From Nymphaea colorata (Eukaryota > Streptophyta > Magnoliopsida > Nymphaeales > Nymphaeaceae), in NCBI RefSeq assembly GCF_008831285.2, contig NC_045139.1, forward strand, positions 11,008,704 through 11,072,703: a stretch of 64,000 bases of DNA. The letters are read 5' to 3'. The notes beneath the pieces are model-generated. The model worked only from the letters and a program-made list of their open reading frames with translations. It was not told where the DNA came from and did not search any database. Numbering within the stretch: position 1 is the stretch's first letter; every line of letters begins with the position of its first letter. Below are positions 51,301 to 61,146 of this stretch, piece by piece. A program made the position numbers and the translations under genes.

Positions 51301-51737
51301 ACAGAAGCTTTCCTTTCTCGATAACAACTACTCTGAGGTGAGGAGCGACATCCTTAGCCCTAATTGCGCCAAAAACCCCCGCGGCACCGCCTCCGACGAC
51401 CACCAGCAATTTCTCCGGTTTCTACGAAACGAAACTCATGAGTCCCAAACACAATTTCCAAACCTGAGGTCCCGTAATTTAGGCATCTACATTTATCTAA
51501 GCAGCACTTTCCCCCCAATCTTAGGACGAAAATGAGACGATCAGGAGAAGTATAGGGTTCTGCCTTTGCATCAACAAGAGAGAGAAATTGATGTACCGAT
51601 TGGGCGCAGCAGATGACCAGAGAGTTGAAGTTGCTCCTCAATCTTGGTAATGACGATGAATTATTAGGATTCCTGAGGATCCAAGAAGTGCCGAGAGCTA
51701 GCCTGGAGGAGAGTGCCTCCAACGGTCTTGCCGCCAT
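42380..51737 (-). CDS. HI0933/BaiN-like FAD-dependent flavoprotein, probably organellar
   Basis: Sixteen exons, 475 residues: 51737-51597, 51421-51296, 51168-51109, 50784-50671, 50583-50496, 48726-48581, 48495-48394, 47586-47518, 47445-47346, 46574-46492, 44703-44626, 44537-44439, 44313-44263, 44179-44123, 43257-43216, 42451-42380. All junctions are GT-AG and in phase. The first exon (47 residues, Ser/Arg/Leu-rich, almost no acids) looks like a plastid or mitochondrial transit peptide. Then come the FAD dinucleotide motif [13 protein letters not shown], the family signature [14 protein letters not shown], the ATG motif [10 protein letters not shown], and the C-terminal FAD motif [20 protein letters not shown]. 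Length fits plant and bacterial HI0933-like proteins (about 400 plus a targeting peptide). Family members are NAD(P)/FAD oxidoreductases, but the plant substrate is not known to me. An in-frame ATG at 51854 would lengthen the N-terminus; 51737 gives the better transit peptide. Confidence 0.93.
43260..43988 (+). repeat. Tandem duplication of about 360 bp in the last intron but one
   Basis: Copy 1 is 43260-43619 and copy 2 is 43620-43988, both between exons 44179-44123 and 43257-43216. Shared blocks include gaagtccccctcctgctgcc, attaaaactaacttgcat, ttggtgctcaaggc and cttcccatgagtgg. Copy 1 begins within a few bases of the splice acceptor of exon 43257-43216. Confidence 0.9.
44915..45470. repeat. 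Diverged repeat units and a purine/pyrimidine foldback in an intron
   Basis: Units around 44915-45010 and 45370-45470 share cacatcccaa/cacgtacaa, aaagattaa, ggactc/ggacttc and tctgcagagcaa, and flank a foldback. The foldback (45098-45312) has tgtttgg at the left end and ccaaaca at the right, a GGAAAGGAAA-rich left arm and a TTTCCTTTCC-rich right arm. It looks like a small MITE. It lies in the intron between exons 46574-46492 and 44703-44626. Confidence 0.55.
45593..45730 (+). repeat. Direct repeat of about 33 bp, 103 bp apart
   Basis: The string aactgtaatgctgcaggaaa with its following gttcaaacagaa occurs at about 45593 and 45696. A separate short tandem duplication (ggaatcaagaagctctc, ggccaaacaa) lies at 46060-46140 in the same intron. 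Confidence 0.85.
46210..46239. repeat. (GC)n(GA)n microsatellite
   Basis: About 10 bp of GC alternation followed by about 20 bp of GA in an intron of the flavoprotein gene. Confidence 0.95.
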
Positions 51738-53221
51738 CAATCCTTTGATTTTCTCTTGGCCCCCTGCCAGAAGCTTAGGCCCTTTATTTGGACAGGCCTT
51801 GCATGGATCGGAAGACAAATGGACCCGAACCGTCTTCTGATCCATATGGATCATGGTGGCAAGGTGGGTCGGTTACCACCCACAAGGCTACTACCGTTAT
51901 TTTCCCAGGAAATGGAACCGAACCTAGGGTTTCACATTGACCCGACCCGTAGGGCATTTAGCAAATTAACTTAAGTTCCCATGACAAACAAAATTAAGTA
52001 CTTTTAATATAGACAAATTCTAAGTTGATTAATAAGTATTAGTTTTCTTAACTGTATATAATAATATATATATGTCGATTAATTGTATCCATATAACCTT
52101 GTTTTCTTAATTATTTAAAATAATTATGTTATTTTTATTCATGGTAAAAAAACCCTTCTCAAGGAAAACGAACTGTATTTAAAAAGGTGTCATATTTTTC
52201 ATGATTATGTTAAGAGGGTTAAATGGTTGTATTTGCTTGTTTAATAATTAAAGTTTCAAAACATAAACATGTGAGACTTTTTGAAAAAAAATTAATTGTT
52301 CTTTTAACAATAAGAAGACGTAAACTGTGCTTTTTATCAATGCCCATATTTTTAAGTGTATAACTGAAATTTCTCTAAAAGTAAATAGCTATGAACACTC
52401 AAATTTTGTTGCCGCTCGTCGGGCCATGAATACGTAAAAGGCGTGTCACCTGTTTGATTTTGTTTCTTTTTTAAATTGTTAAAGCTGACACTTAAGTTAA
52501 ACGGAATATTATACCCCACTCAAGTCCCAACTCAGGCAATAAGTTGGTTTGTGCAGCTTGCTACCTGTCATTATTTGTGTTCCATATTTAACTGGAATGA
52601 CACAACAAATAATCTACTTCACTTTATATATATATATATAATGAGTTTGGGCATTTGAAAAATACCCATATGTCACCATAGTTTTAAGGGTATATGATCT
52701 TATTGGATTGGAGGAAGAAAACATTTCATTGACAAAATTTAGCTACAAGACACGAAGAAATAGGTCCATGTATAAAGTGGGGATGAATATGAAAAGAATT
52801 TTTAGCTACTAAATATTTATGCAAAACTCTCTTTTTTCTTACTTGGTTTTGCAAAAAAAAAAAAAAAAAAAAACATGCCTATATATCTTATAACGCCAAG
52901 TTTCATTATATCCTCACCAAATTTCCGAGATTGTCTCGCCCATATATTAAACGAGTCTCGTTTGATAACTAACCACAAAAGTGAACTGAGTTGAGAGATG
53001 AGGTTTCATTCAGATTTACTATGAGTACCTGCAACTAAGCGTTAGACCGAGCTTACTCGTACAAGCGAATCGAGATTAAGTAGCCTTCTTTGGACTCAAC
53101 CAAGCAAGAACAAGTTCATATCTACAATAAACAATAGAAAAAGCATATTGAAATATTTATCACAACAAGTGTTTCATTTTGGCAGTTTTGTTCTCTCTTT
53201 TTCTTTCAAAGAAGTTGTGAA

Positions 53222-53305
53222 ATTGGTCTCTTTTCTATTGGGTGAGTAAAAAGAATACTTCATATTGGTCTCTTTTCTATTGGGTGAGTAAAAAGAATAC
53301 TTCAT
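53222..53305 (+). repeat. Exact 42-bp tandem duplication
   Basis: The unit starting attggtctcttttctattgg and ending gaatacttcat occurs at 53222-53263 and again at 53264-53305 with no differences, indicating a recent event. Confidence 0.97.
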
Positions 53306-54089
53306 CTTACCCTCCATCTAAGAACGGAAGCCTTCACCTTTTTGACTAAACATGCTTTTGGTGTCTTGGGTGATGCCCCCTACGTTTTAACTTAAAAGTT
53401 TGTGTCTTTCCTTTCACAACACAGAGAGTTGACGCCACGGGATTTTGAAACAAAGGCTGGCTCTTACCAGCCTCCACCTCGTCCCTTGCACCAAACCCCT
53501 TAGAGATCAAGTTGATTCTTTTTCTAGCTCTTAGTAATTTTCTTTTGTTATCGGTTTAGAATATTTCAGAGAAGAAAACCAAGCTATTCCAAATTGAGCA
53601 TGACTCAAGTTCAGTCGGTTTTAAGCTCATAACTAAAGCTCGCTTACTTACATCAGTAAAAAAGAACTGCCATTTTGACACACCAAAAAGAAAAAAAAAA
53701 AAAACCAAAGCTTCGAAGAATTTACCTAAACAAGCCAAGCTTGAATACCTAAGTTCATTGCCGATGCAGCCTTGATTGGAAGACAGTTTAGCCGGAGTAA
53801 TTATCTGAATTAAGCCGCGAATACTCTTTTTCATGGCCTTAATCTTTATAAGGCGTTGCTGATAAACTCATTATCAGATCCTTGAAGAACTGCTTGGCAA
53901 TAGTAACCCTATATTATGGTTCTATGCATCTGCAAACGATAATCCGAAGGGTTCCTTGCTGCAAGCATTAGTTATAGTCCTTTGCCTAGCACGATTTTTT
54001 CAAGCTTTATCCTTGTTGGGCATTGCCACATAGTTCAACTGTAAAACAAAATGAGGCATGTAGAAGAGGAAGCATACTTGAATCTGTCG

Positions 54090-54090
<1 letters not shown>

Positions 54091-54141
<51 letters not shown>
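54091..54141. repeat. (TA)n microsatellite
   Basis: About 50 bp of uninterrupted TA, roughly 470 bp beyond the stop codon of the minus-strand acyltransferase gene. Confidence 0.97.
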
Positions 54142-54145
<4 letters not shown>

Positions 54146-54607
54146 CTATCAAAAGTCACTCACTTCACTAATAAGGGCAGTTTGATCTATATGATAAATG
54201 GTAGAGAGAAAAACAAAGAGGTAAGGTGTGAACCAATAGTAGATAACGAAAATACATGTCAGCCTTTTTTTCTTTGCTTTCTTTCAATCATCTATTACAA
54301 TGGATCAAATGGCCCCTATAAATGTGTTGAGTGAATCTAGATATCTAAAATCACCATTCAAGATATATATATATATCTATGAAAGAGAGAGAGAGATCAT
54401 ACAAACGAGTCTTTGCATTATAACTGTAGCTTGCGATAAAATGAATAGGGTTGAACATTGCACACGCTTTGTTTCACTTTTTTGTTTCATATAGCTTTTC
54501 AGCAGCAGTTCTAACATATAAGAATATCATGTAACATGACTGTGTGTATATATTTTGATGCTTTATTAATTGGCACATATTTTATGGCCATGTAGAAGCA
54601 CCCAGCT

Positions 54608-56896
54608 CTACTCCAACACCATCAGTTGGCAGAATGCCTTCATTTGTTCATTAGGCAATGCTAGGCAAACATTAATTCCCAAACTGCCCTCATCACCAGG
54701 CAGCAGCATGACCAGCCCTGGCTTCAGCTCAACAGGAACCAAGCATTCAGCCTTTCCCCACCAGAAATCTTCCTCCCCAAATCCTATCTTAGTCCATGCC
54801 ACCACAGAGAAGCTGTCAACGACGCGCGGCGCGCCCCGGTTCACCTCCAGCCAGTCTATCCCTGACCTTATATACTCCTCATCCAGTCTCTCCAGCCCTT
54901 CTTGCACCTTCTCCACACAGAATGACAGCCCTTGGCTCTTCAACTCAAGCACAGTTGCACATGCAAACCCCGGCACCAACGCATTCCCGGCGAATCCAGG
55001 CCCGAGCTTTGGCGACATATGCCGCCGGACGTCGACCGGAAACAGCATAGTTGATGTGCAATCATCAGGCATTCCAATGGCCAGACTCCTCTCCTTCCAT
55101 ACTTTTGCAGCCACAACATGAAAGTCAGTGACCTTCTTGAGCTTCCCGGCTGCAAGGACCTGTGATTTCATGGCGTCGATCTTAGATTGCGGGATGAAGA
55201 CACTAGAAGGAGTCAGTATGGCACCATCATGCATGAACAAGTCTGCATGGCATTCTCCAGGGATGGAGAAGGGGGAGAGTTCTTGGGGGCTCAGTTTTGA
55301 GTACTCATGGTGAGGGTAGGATATCTTAGGTGGGACCCTTGCCTTGAAGATTGTGCGGTCCGGATTAGGCGGCACCAATAGATCTTTGCCAAGTGTACAT
55401 GCTGCCAAGTTGGCGCAAAAGGTGCGGATCCCGATGCCATCCAGGGTGCAGTGGTTGCAAAGACAAGCCAATGCATGGCCTCCACATTGAAACCTAGTTA
55501 GCTTTGAGCTCATCAGACAAAGTCAGGAGTTACAATCTTTATTTCATCATTCAACAGATTTAAAACTGAGTTTTATAAATAAATAAATGAGCCAAAGCAG
55601 GAACCAAGTTCTAAAGCCTGAATGTTTGAAGAAAACAAGTTTAACTTCAATGAGATAAAGAAAAATAGGCTTTCAAAAAATTTTCATCCAAGGCCTACTT
55701 TGTTGATCATGTTTGAGTATTTAGTGTTCAGCTTCTGCTTGAAGCTAGACGTTTATGCCACAAGAAAAGGTGGTTAAATGAAATTTCTCAAAACCAAACA
55801 CTTTTTTTCTAATTTCTAAAAGTTAGGCACTTAATAAGGAGTTTCTTGGAGAAATGCTTGACATGATGCCTGAAATGAGAAGTTCACAAGAAAACAAAAC
55901 TGAGATAAGACTTCATTAGAAAAGGTTAAAAGTAAGAATGTTAGTCTGTAAGAAACTATATATACCATTTATGGCTTATTTTAATAAAATATTGTATTAG
56001 CATAAAACAATTAGGGAGTGAGAACAAACACTTGTATGGAGTTTTCTGGCTTCAAGTCTTCTTGAGCTATTTCCTTCTAGTTAGAAGCTTCATGTAGCTA
56101 AGAGAGAGAGAGAAAGAGGGGGAGAGAGAGGCCACAGCATGTAGAGTCCCATTAATATAAATCACTGAATTCATCATTTTAAGCTAAAATAATCAAATAA
56201 CTGCACATTTCTAAAAGTGTCATACCTTATTGGAAGATTTACATAGGCTAATATAGTTGCAATAAAAAAGGCAAGATATTGTGGAATAATCACACTCTTT
56301 TGGTGATTAAAAAAAACTTGATTATTTTCTTGCTCATTAAGAAATATTTTATTGGAAATCAATACGAGTTCTTTAGTTAGACAAACTAATGCATATAAAT
56401 CATGCCACCACACAAAAAGAACAGATACATGGTACAAGGTACGGGCAATTAAACCAAGTCAAGTAAGACTCACTTGGAGCAACAACAGGGGCTTGTCTTC
56501 CATATTTTTCTTGTTTAAGTGCCCAACCAAGTGCTTGACCAACTCCTTGTACTCTGGCTTGGGCATCATGAGCTCACCAAGCCATTCAAGTGAGCATGAA
56601 GCTGTTGCAGTTGCAACTACCACTCCAGCATCATTGCAGTCTATCTCGAGCACACCAGCCGGGGTCGGCGCAAGCCTACCAGCCATGAAGTCATAGTGAA
56701 CCAACAGCCGGGTCAGTGCTGTTTTCAAGGTCTTCTCTACTTCAGGGAATGGATCCGGCACTGGTTTTGGCAGGAAAAATGCCACAGATTCATGGTAGGC
56801 AACCAGTGTGAGATCGATGTTGGACAGAAAGAGGCGGCCGCGCTTAGTTGGCTCCGCGGGAACCACCACTGAAGTCTCAACCTCCACCACCTCCAT
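54608..56896 (-). CDS. BAHD (HXXXD-type) acyltransferase
   Basis: BAHD enzymes move an acyl group from acyl-CoA to an alcohol or amine in the cytosol. Two exons, 56896-56474 and 55501-54608, join in phase (CTCCAA/gtgagt to caaag/CTAACT) and give 438 residues, the usual family length. The one intron sits just before LTRFQCGG, the common BAHD intron site. ATG at 56896 gives MEVVEVETSVVVPAEPTKRG; no earlier in-frame ATG follows the upstream stop. The catalytic HXXXD motif is intact as HCTLD. The C-terminal structural motif is DFWWG rather than DFGWG. The start (PAEP, then FLSNIDLTL) resembles the clade that includes omega-hydroxy-acid feruloyltransferases, but substrate cannot be assigned. A GA-rich tract (56101-56128) lies in the intron. 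Confidence 0.92.
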
Positions 56897-58174
56897 TGGA
56901 ACTTCAATAATAGTCTGGTACAGGTCCAATGGGAGTGGGCTTGATCCCTATAAAAGGCTGTGGGGATGGGTCATCAGGTAGGTGCGGTAAGAAGACCCGC
57001 ATTTAAGTCTTGGTGTGGACGTTGATCTCCCACCAAACTCATTTGAACGGATGAGGTCTTATAACCTACTTTGCAGACTCCCTCATAATAAGGCAACTGA
57101 CTGAATAAATGACATGTTTAGCTCAATTAAAGGACATTTTCTCCATGTTACAAGTATGATAGCTTGGTTTAAGGGTGCTAATATATCAGGTCTTATTGCA
57201 TTTGAATCATCCAAATATATGTAGATTTGGATCTCTTTTAGGGTGGTCAAAAACAAGAAAATGGCAGTTTAATTCAAAAATACAGTTGATGATTTGGTGA
57301 TAATAAGTTTCACATTTTTAATCAAAAAAACGTTCTACCAACTAAACTTCAGGTTATCACTATCATAAGATGAATTTAACGAGATAAAATGGCTTTAGGG
57401 ACTCAATGAATACTGATATCATGTTAACTAGTATATATTGAGCTCTTTAATCATGCACATTATTGTTAATACATGCTTACCTATGCTCTATATCAGTTAG
57501 CTTATTTAGAAACATCTAAACTATTTGGATGAACATCTTTTCTTTACCCAAATAGAAAGTAGTGTTGCATTCACAAATGCCAAAAGAGGAGGAAGGTCAT
57601 CAACTCAGGTGGTTGTTTGGCAGGCAGCATTAAGATAAGTCAGCAGTTCAGCACCTTCCTTAGCATACTTTGTTAAAGTTCAGCTAACTCCAGCTATCCC
57701 AAGAAAAGAAAGAACTTCTCTTACCATTTCGAGTAAAATTTTATGTAACATTTGATACTAACCTATAAAATGTTCTGAAAGTTTAAGTTGCCAATCGTTT
57801 ATTCTCCAAGAGAACGTACTTTGCATTTAAGTGACGCCAACATTCTCTTAACATATGAAGAAAATTTAATTGCTTAACTCAGATATTTTCTTTCTGTTTT
57901 CTTCTTTCTGCAAAGGCATTACTTACAGGAGTTCAGTTGTAGAAAATCTCTGCGATCAAATTGGGAACGAAACTTGTTACTCCGGAGCTTCTAATTTGGA
58001 GAGGAATTGATGAGGTTGGCTGCAATTCCATTTTGTTACGCAAACGAGCAACCAGATGTTCCCTGATCAACCTCCACATAAGGACCATGCCCAATGCAGC
58101 TAGGTCCTGATACATAATAGAACTGAGCCTATATGAGAAATCCCGTGTCTCTAGCAAGTAAATCTACTCCAGAC
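56897..58174. other. Upstream region of the acyltransferase gene and spacer
   Basis: AT-rich sequence beginning with the promoter side of the minus-strand acyltransferase. I could not identify a TATA box with confidence. No further gene seen. Confidence 0.4.
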
Positions 58175-58188
58175 ATGTGTGTGTGTGC

Positions 58189-58242
<54 letters not shown>
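58175..58242. repeat. (TG)n(AT)n microsatellite
   Basis: About 14 bp of TG followed by about 52 bp of AT. Confidence 0.97.
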
Positions 58243-58244
<2 letters not shown>

Positions 58245-58286
58245 AAATCAGGTTGCCAACATCCACTGCCTGATGAGTTTTTTTAA

Positions 58287-58664
58287 ATTTTGTGACGTTA
58301 AAAACTGTCGGAAACGACGCACTCCTCGGATAGAAACCACGATCAATGATTTGTCAATGCAGAATATATCATTTGCAATATTTTTTAGCATCACATAATT
58401 TAGTTTTACCTATCTGGCATTAGATATAAATATATATAATCATAAATTTTAATTTTACCCATCCGGCCATATAAGTTGGTCAGCTGATTTCAATTCCCCA
58501 TACAGAAAAAATGAAATAAACCAACTCCTTTTGTGGCTGGATGATTGTTTTTTTATTTTGTATTGTTGAGGCTCGCAAAAGGTGTATTCCATTGCTAAAA
58601 ACCGTGATCAAGCAAATACTCATAGCAAATACACCTTTTGTGACGGTTTTTAACGACACAAAAT
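58287..58664. mobile_element. CACTA-like subterminal foldback remnant
   Basis: Left arm 58287-58310 (tttgtgacgttaaaaactgt) is inverted at 58637-58664 (acggtttttaacgacacaaa). Inside lies a second hairpin, caaaaggtgtatt at 58575-58587 against aatacaccttttg at 58628-58640. Words of the gacggtttttaac type are typical of the subterminal arrays of plant CACTA transposons. No CACTA terminus or transposase was found. Confidence 0.4.
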
Positions 58665-58899
58665 AAAAAAAATATCCTTTCAACTATGGAGATAGCTGGC
58701 TAATTTCAGTTTCTCTACATATGTACATATACATCAGAGAGAGAAAGAAAAAGGGTAAGTGCCAAAACCTTAGATGCTAGACCCATGTCCTTAATTTATT
58801 TAAATGGATGGTTAGGACAAAAAGAAGATGGGGTACCTTAATAATATGATACAAATTTTACAACTTTTTCTCCTTTGTTTTCTAAACTGTTAATGAGAG

Positions 58900-59830
58900 A
58901 GAAAAAAAATCAGAAGCCCTGATTGGTCCTATGAGTCTTGGCTCTAGGAAAGTTGGATCAGCCACTTGTGGGGAACCTTGATTCTAAGCAACAGGGTAGA
59001 ATGGAGGTCTAGAAAGATAGATTGGTTGAATAAGGGGATGGTCACAATGGGAACAATCAGGATGACAGTTCTGGTATTACTTGGTTAAGTCATATGCAAG
59101 AGGAAGGAGGTGTCAAAGAGGTATTAGTGGAGATTGAAAATACTTGTCTGACAGCAAATCTGGAATTGAAGCATCTCTTGAGATTCATCCAGGTTCCGAT
59201 AGGCGGAGAGCTGCGGTGAAGTATGCTCCAAGAAGATGTGCATCAAATATAGACTAGCAAATGAAAAATAGACGGTAGTGGGTAGTGAAAACACGTACTC
59301 TGAAATGCAAGGAGGTGAATACATTCAAGAAAAAAGGCAATGTTAACTCAGGCAAATCTAAGGTTAAGAGCAATCCAAACTTCAGTAACCATTTTAAGCC
59401 TGAGATGGTGTCAGTAGACAACTTGCTAATCTTGAACAGGTGCAGAGGATGGTGGTTGCAACAGTATCTTTAAATGAAGATGCTAAGTTGGAACATCAGC
59501 GGGCTCGCTAATGGAGACCACGAAAGATAGCTGTGGCGTTTCTGCAGGTTTCACAATTCGGGGATCATGATTATTCTGGATACAATGTTGATTTTGGAAG
59601 GTTTTAGACAGATTTGGCAGATTGTTTGGCCATATGGACTTTGAGTCCAATGTCGAGACTGATGGCTGCCGGGCAAGATTAGTAGTTGGATGGGACAAGC
59701 AACAGCTTCTTTGCTAAGCTGAGATTGTATTTTCTTTGGGTTGGATGAGGCTTGATAACGAAGCTTGGAGCTTGTTCGCATGTTGTTTTTTCTCTGCTTT
59801 AAAAGCAGGAAATGACCTGGGGACTTTCAG
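58900..59830 (+). pseudogene. 5' part of a decayed L1-type LINE
   Basis: At 59480 a + frame reads MLSWNISGLANGDHER and then a stop. MLSWNxxGL is the start of the L1 ORF2 endonuclease. Downstream, in shifted frames, come FRQIW, WPYG and VETDGCRARLVVGWDKQQL, in the right order for an L1 endonuclease domain (compare VGWD after the Glu-containing active-site region). The preceding 500 bp is likely decayed ORF1. Stops and frameshifts show it is dead, and the rest of ORF2 is missing. Confidence 0.5.
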
Positions 59831-61146
59831 CGAGGAACAAAAAAAAGGCTCACAGAGATATTTTGTCAACTAAAACAGCAAACAATTGAGCAACGGAAAA
59901 GTGCTTTGACACGTTAAGCTGTTAAGACGAAAATATTTAATAGCTTGGCACATCTTATTTCACTTGTTAGGCGTGTTTTATAAATTTTTTCATACATAAA
60001 CTAATTCTCATCCCGAAATCAAATCATGAATAACTCATTCTCATCCTGAAAAATCAAATTATGAGTACCCTGCCCCCACTCACTTGCAACAAGTTATTTG
60101 ACATTTACATACAACTTTTGCTTTTAGAAATTTGGTATGCTAATTGGAATCAGCAGCATTAAAGCATTTACCGATAAGCAGCTATTTGGCAAAAAACCAG
60201 AAACAGAGGACCCACCTTCGGGCCATGATCCCAAGATGGAGCCCATGTATATGAACTACGCAACTTCTTGCTTACTGCGAACTAAAATCTTAATTGGATA
60301 AACAGCGGCACTGCATTTCACTTGAACAAACTTTCAAACCCAAAATGGGAGCCATTTTTGCGTCGAGGCGATACGATAAACTAAGATTCACGCAACAAAA
60401 CAATTTCACAGAAAGAGATTCCACTTACAAGTTCGACTTCTATTGCTAGACTGCCAACGCCAGGACAACAGAGAAAAACAGTGCATCAGACGCTGGAATT
60501 TGAGAAATTCAGCTTTGTACCCAAGCGCACTAACAACCAAAAGCTTAGAAATTCACACCCCACTTAACTACCATCTATGGAACTTCTTCAACTGCTAGCA
60601 TCTTCCTCACATGAGGATGTCCTCCCAAAACTAGGATCTGACTGGGAGCAGGCTTCATGCTACTTGACATGGTGCAACCGTGTAATAAGAAAAAAAAAAC
60701 TAAACTAATATGCTAATTGTAGCTGGCAACTGCAACGGATTTGCTTTCATAGTTAAATGATAAAGATATAGCATAGACATGGCAACCATTACTCGTCATG
60801 CATGGCACATTAAAAAAAAAAAGAACCAAAATGATAGTTGTATCCCCATAAGATCTGTGTGTCCAGAGACTCCCATACAATACAACTTCCTAGGAGCCTC
60901 GATTATCAGTGTCTCATGCTGCTGGCTCATCGTATGGCATCAAATGTGATGAAGTTTCATGCCAATTCATTAATTTGTTCTACGGAAGGATGATCTGTTC
61001 ACAATGAACCATCACGCATTCAAGCAGGTAAGGCACTGTGAGCATATTCACAAGAAATGATATTCACATGGAGTGTTAGCAGAAGCAGCATTGTGCCAAT
61101 AACTCGTGCAGGAACAGAGGCACCCAAATCAATAAGAATGGAGGCC
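59831..61146. other. Spacer and probable 3' UTR of the SAM-domain gene
   Basis: AT-rich sequence with no recognised coding exon on either strand. The part close to 61146 should be the 3' UTR of the minus-strand gene that stops at 61147. Confidence 0.45.

Larger units (their letters stand above)
51738..54607. other. Promoter of the flavoprotein gene and intergenic spacer
   Basis: The first few hundred bases are the upstream region of the minus-strand flavoprotein gene. The rest is AT-rich with an A17 tract near 52855-52873 and no recognised gene. The last part is 3' of the acyltransferase gene. Confidence 0.45.

Noticed and set aside
54570..55313. Plus-strand open frames of up to 183 codons
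   Set aside because: Antisense shadows of the BAHD second exon, which carries the HXXXD and DFWWG motifs on the minus strand.
56897..56929. N-terminal extension of the BAHD protein starting at a TTG codon
   Set aside because: TTG is not a usual plant start. The first in-frame ATG at 56896 gives a normal BAHD N-terminus, and an in-frame stop lies just upstream of the TTG.
58175..58664. Possible CRISPR-like or satellite array
   Set aside because: The repeats are dinucleotide tracts and inverted arms, not regularly spaced direct repeats, and the genome is a plant.
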